A DNA stretch of 6,546 nt from the NCBI GenBank assembly GCA_021162505.1, contig JAGGYO010000311.1, forward strand, positions 1 through 6,546, written 5' to 3'. The translations under genes were made by a program, and so were the position numbers. Numbering within the stretch: position 1 is the stretch's first letter; each line of letters starts with the position of its first letter. The notes under the pieces were generated by a model. The model was not told where the DNA came from, did no database searches, and worked only from the letters and a program-made list of their open reading frames with translations. This stretch comes from a bacterium (lineage in GTDB: Bacteria; AUK180). This document shows positions 5,802-6,546 of this stretch, piece by piece.

Positions 5802-6546
5802 CTCATATTTATTTCCTCCATATTTTTTTAGTGTGTTAAATATCGTTGGCAAACTTTTATTCATAAATCTTGCAATTTCAGATAGGGTAAATCCTTCAGC
5901 ATATAATAAAAGAACTGCCTTTTGTCTTAACTTAATGATGTCGCTTCTTTTCTTTTTAGATCTAATCATTTGCAACATTTTTTCTTTTATCTGCATTTTT
6001 TCGATCAACAATTTTCTAATAATATTGTTTATATTTTCATCTCCTTTAATGTCTCTCCTCTCTATATATTTTTCTTTATCTCTACCAAGTTTCCTTTTAT
6101 TTAAAAAAATGTAATCACCTTTCATGCCAATAGAATCCCTATAAATTTCTAATTCAACAAATTCTTCGGGACTATTTGCAATATAGTTTTTTATTCCTTC
6201 GTCTCCCTTAAAATTTGGAATTTTTGTGATAAACGGATTATCTTCCAAACCATAATAACATTTAGCTGAAGAAAATCTATAATCAACAGATTTTTCAATT
6301 TTTCCTGCTTTGACTGGATTTTGGTTAACATATATTACTGCAATAATTAAATATCGCTCTTTTAAAATAATAAAAGAGTGGTATCTATCATTAAAAAGAT
6401 GACCCTTGCGTTTGTATTTTTTATTAAAATACAAAGCATATTTCGTTAATAATCTATGCATAAATTTATATAAGGAAATACTTTGCCTTAAAACTATTAG
6501 ATGCAAATGATTATCCATTAAGCAAAAGGAAGATAATAATATATCA
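5799..6546 (-). CDS. REP-associated-type Y1 (HUH) transposase with C-terminal helix-turn-helix (5' end beyond window)
   Basis: The frame stays open from the first M codon at 6518 to the window edge. The residues encoded there (LLSSFCLMDNHLHLIV across the M) match the core of Y1_Tnp/REP-associated tyrosine transposases, so the gene starts outside the window and the M at 6518 is internal. The HUH metal-binding motif is HLHLI. Further family features are KGHLFNDRYHSF and the segment YVNQNPVKAG, followed by YRFSSAKCYYG. The catalytic tyrosine is expected near the segment ERYLIIAVIY, but I cannot fix which one it is. After the catalytic domain comes a lysine-rich linker. The last 43 residues (LRQKAVLLLYAEGFTLSEIARFMN onwards) form a helix-turn-helix like the DnaA-type domain found in some family members. 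These enzymes cut single-stranded DNA at hairpin (REP-like) sequences; no such repeat flanks this side. The coding sequence looks more AT-rich than its neighbours, consistent with acquisition. Confidence 0.85.
   Translation of the reverse strand, partial: DILLSSFCLMDNHLHLIVLRQSISLYKFMHRLLTKYALYFNKKYKRKGHLFNDRYHSFIILKERYLIIAVIYVNQNPVKAGKIEKSVDYRFSSAKCYYGLEDNPFITKIPNFKGDEGIKNYIANSPEEFVELEIYRDSIGMKGDYIFLNKRKLGRDKEKYIERRDIKGDENINNIIRKLLIEKMQIKEKMLQMIRSKKKRSDIIKLRQKAVLLLYAEGFTLSEIARFMNKSLPTIFNTLKKYGGNKYE

Noticed and set aside
6490..6518. ATG at 6518 as the true transposase start
   Set aside because: The frame is open to the window edge, and the residues before this Met match the conserved family core, where this Met is internal (LMxNHxH).
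1..6546. CRISPR array, tRNA, rRNA or long repeats
   Set aside because: No regularly spaced repeats, cloverleaf-like sequences or rRNA signatures were seen on reading both strands.

Overview
This is a bacterial chromosomal window from an AT-rich organism, roughly one third G+C by eye. It has a complete MEP-pathway gene (ispD), a cyclic-di-AMP synthase gene (disA) and radA, so it is bacterial. The order radA-disA-ispD resembles the arrangement in Firmicutes, but it also occurs in other anaerobic lineages. The proteins are not close enough to any reference I remember to name a genus. An anaerobic or uncultivated, possibly thermophilic, bacterium is a reasonable guess and no more.

Layout. Positions 1-240 (+) hold the C-terminal end of a radical SAM protein related to pyruvate formate-lyase activating enzymes. 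Its stop codon overlaps, tail to tail, the last gene of a leftward operon covering 4550 down to 226. That operon reads radA (repair ATPase), disA (diadenylate cyclase), ispD (isoprenoid cytidylyltransferase) and a MacB/FtsX-type permease. The junctions are extremely tight: a 1-base gap, a TAATG overlap and an ATGA overlap, which implies one mRNA and translational coupling. A short, very AT-rich divergent intergenic region (4551-4735) separates this operon from the rightward gene. It contains two back-to-back promoter-like sequences and, on the + strand, a clear TPP (thiamine pyrophosphate) riboswitch aptamer.

The riboswitch sits directly upstream of a 350-residue AIR synthase/HypE-like ATP-binding protein (4736-5788). 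That protein lacks the C-terminal cysteine of true HypE. The most interesting signal in the window is therefore a protein that similarity alone would call hydrogenase maturation or 'AIR synthase-related', but whose control points to thiamine metabolism. A role as a thiamine-phosphate kinase or another ATP-dependent step is an inference.

The right end (5799-6546, -) is a Y1 (HUH) REP-associated-type transposase with an added C-terminal helix-turn-helix. It is convergent with the riboswitch-controlled gene and cut by the window edge. No tRNA, rRNA, CRISPR array or convincing intrinsic terminator was seen. The only stretch without protein-coding sequence longer than about 100 bases is the divergent regulatory region.
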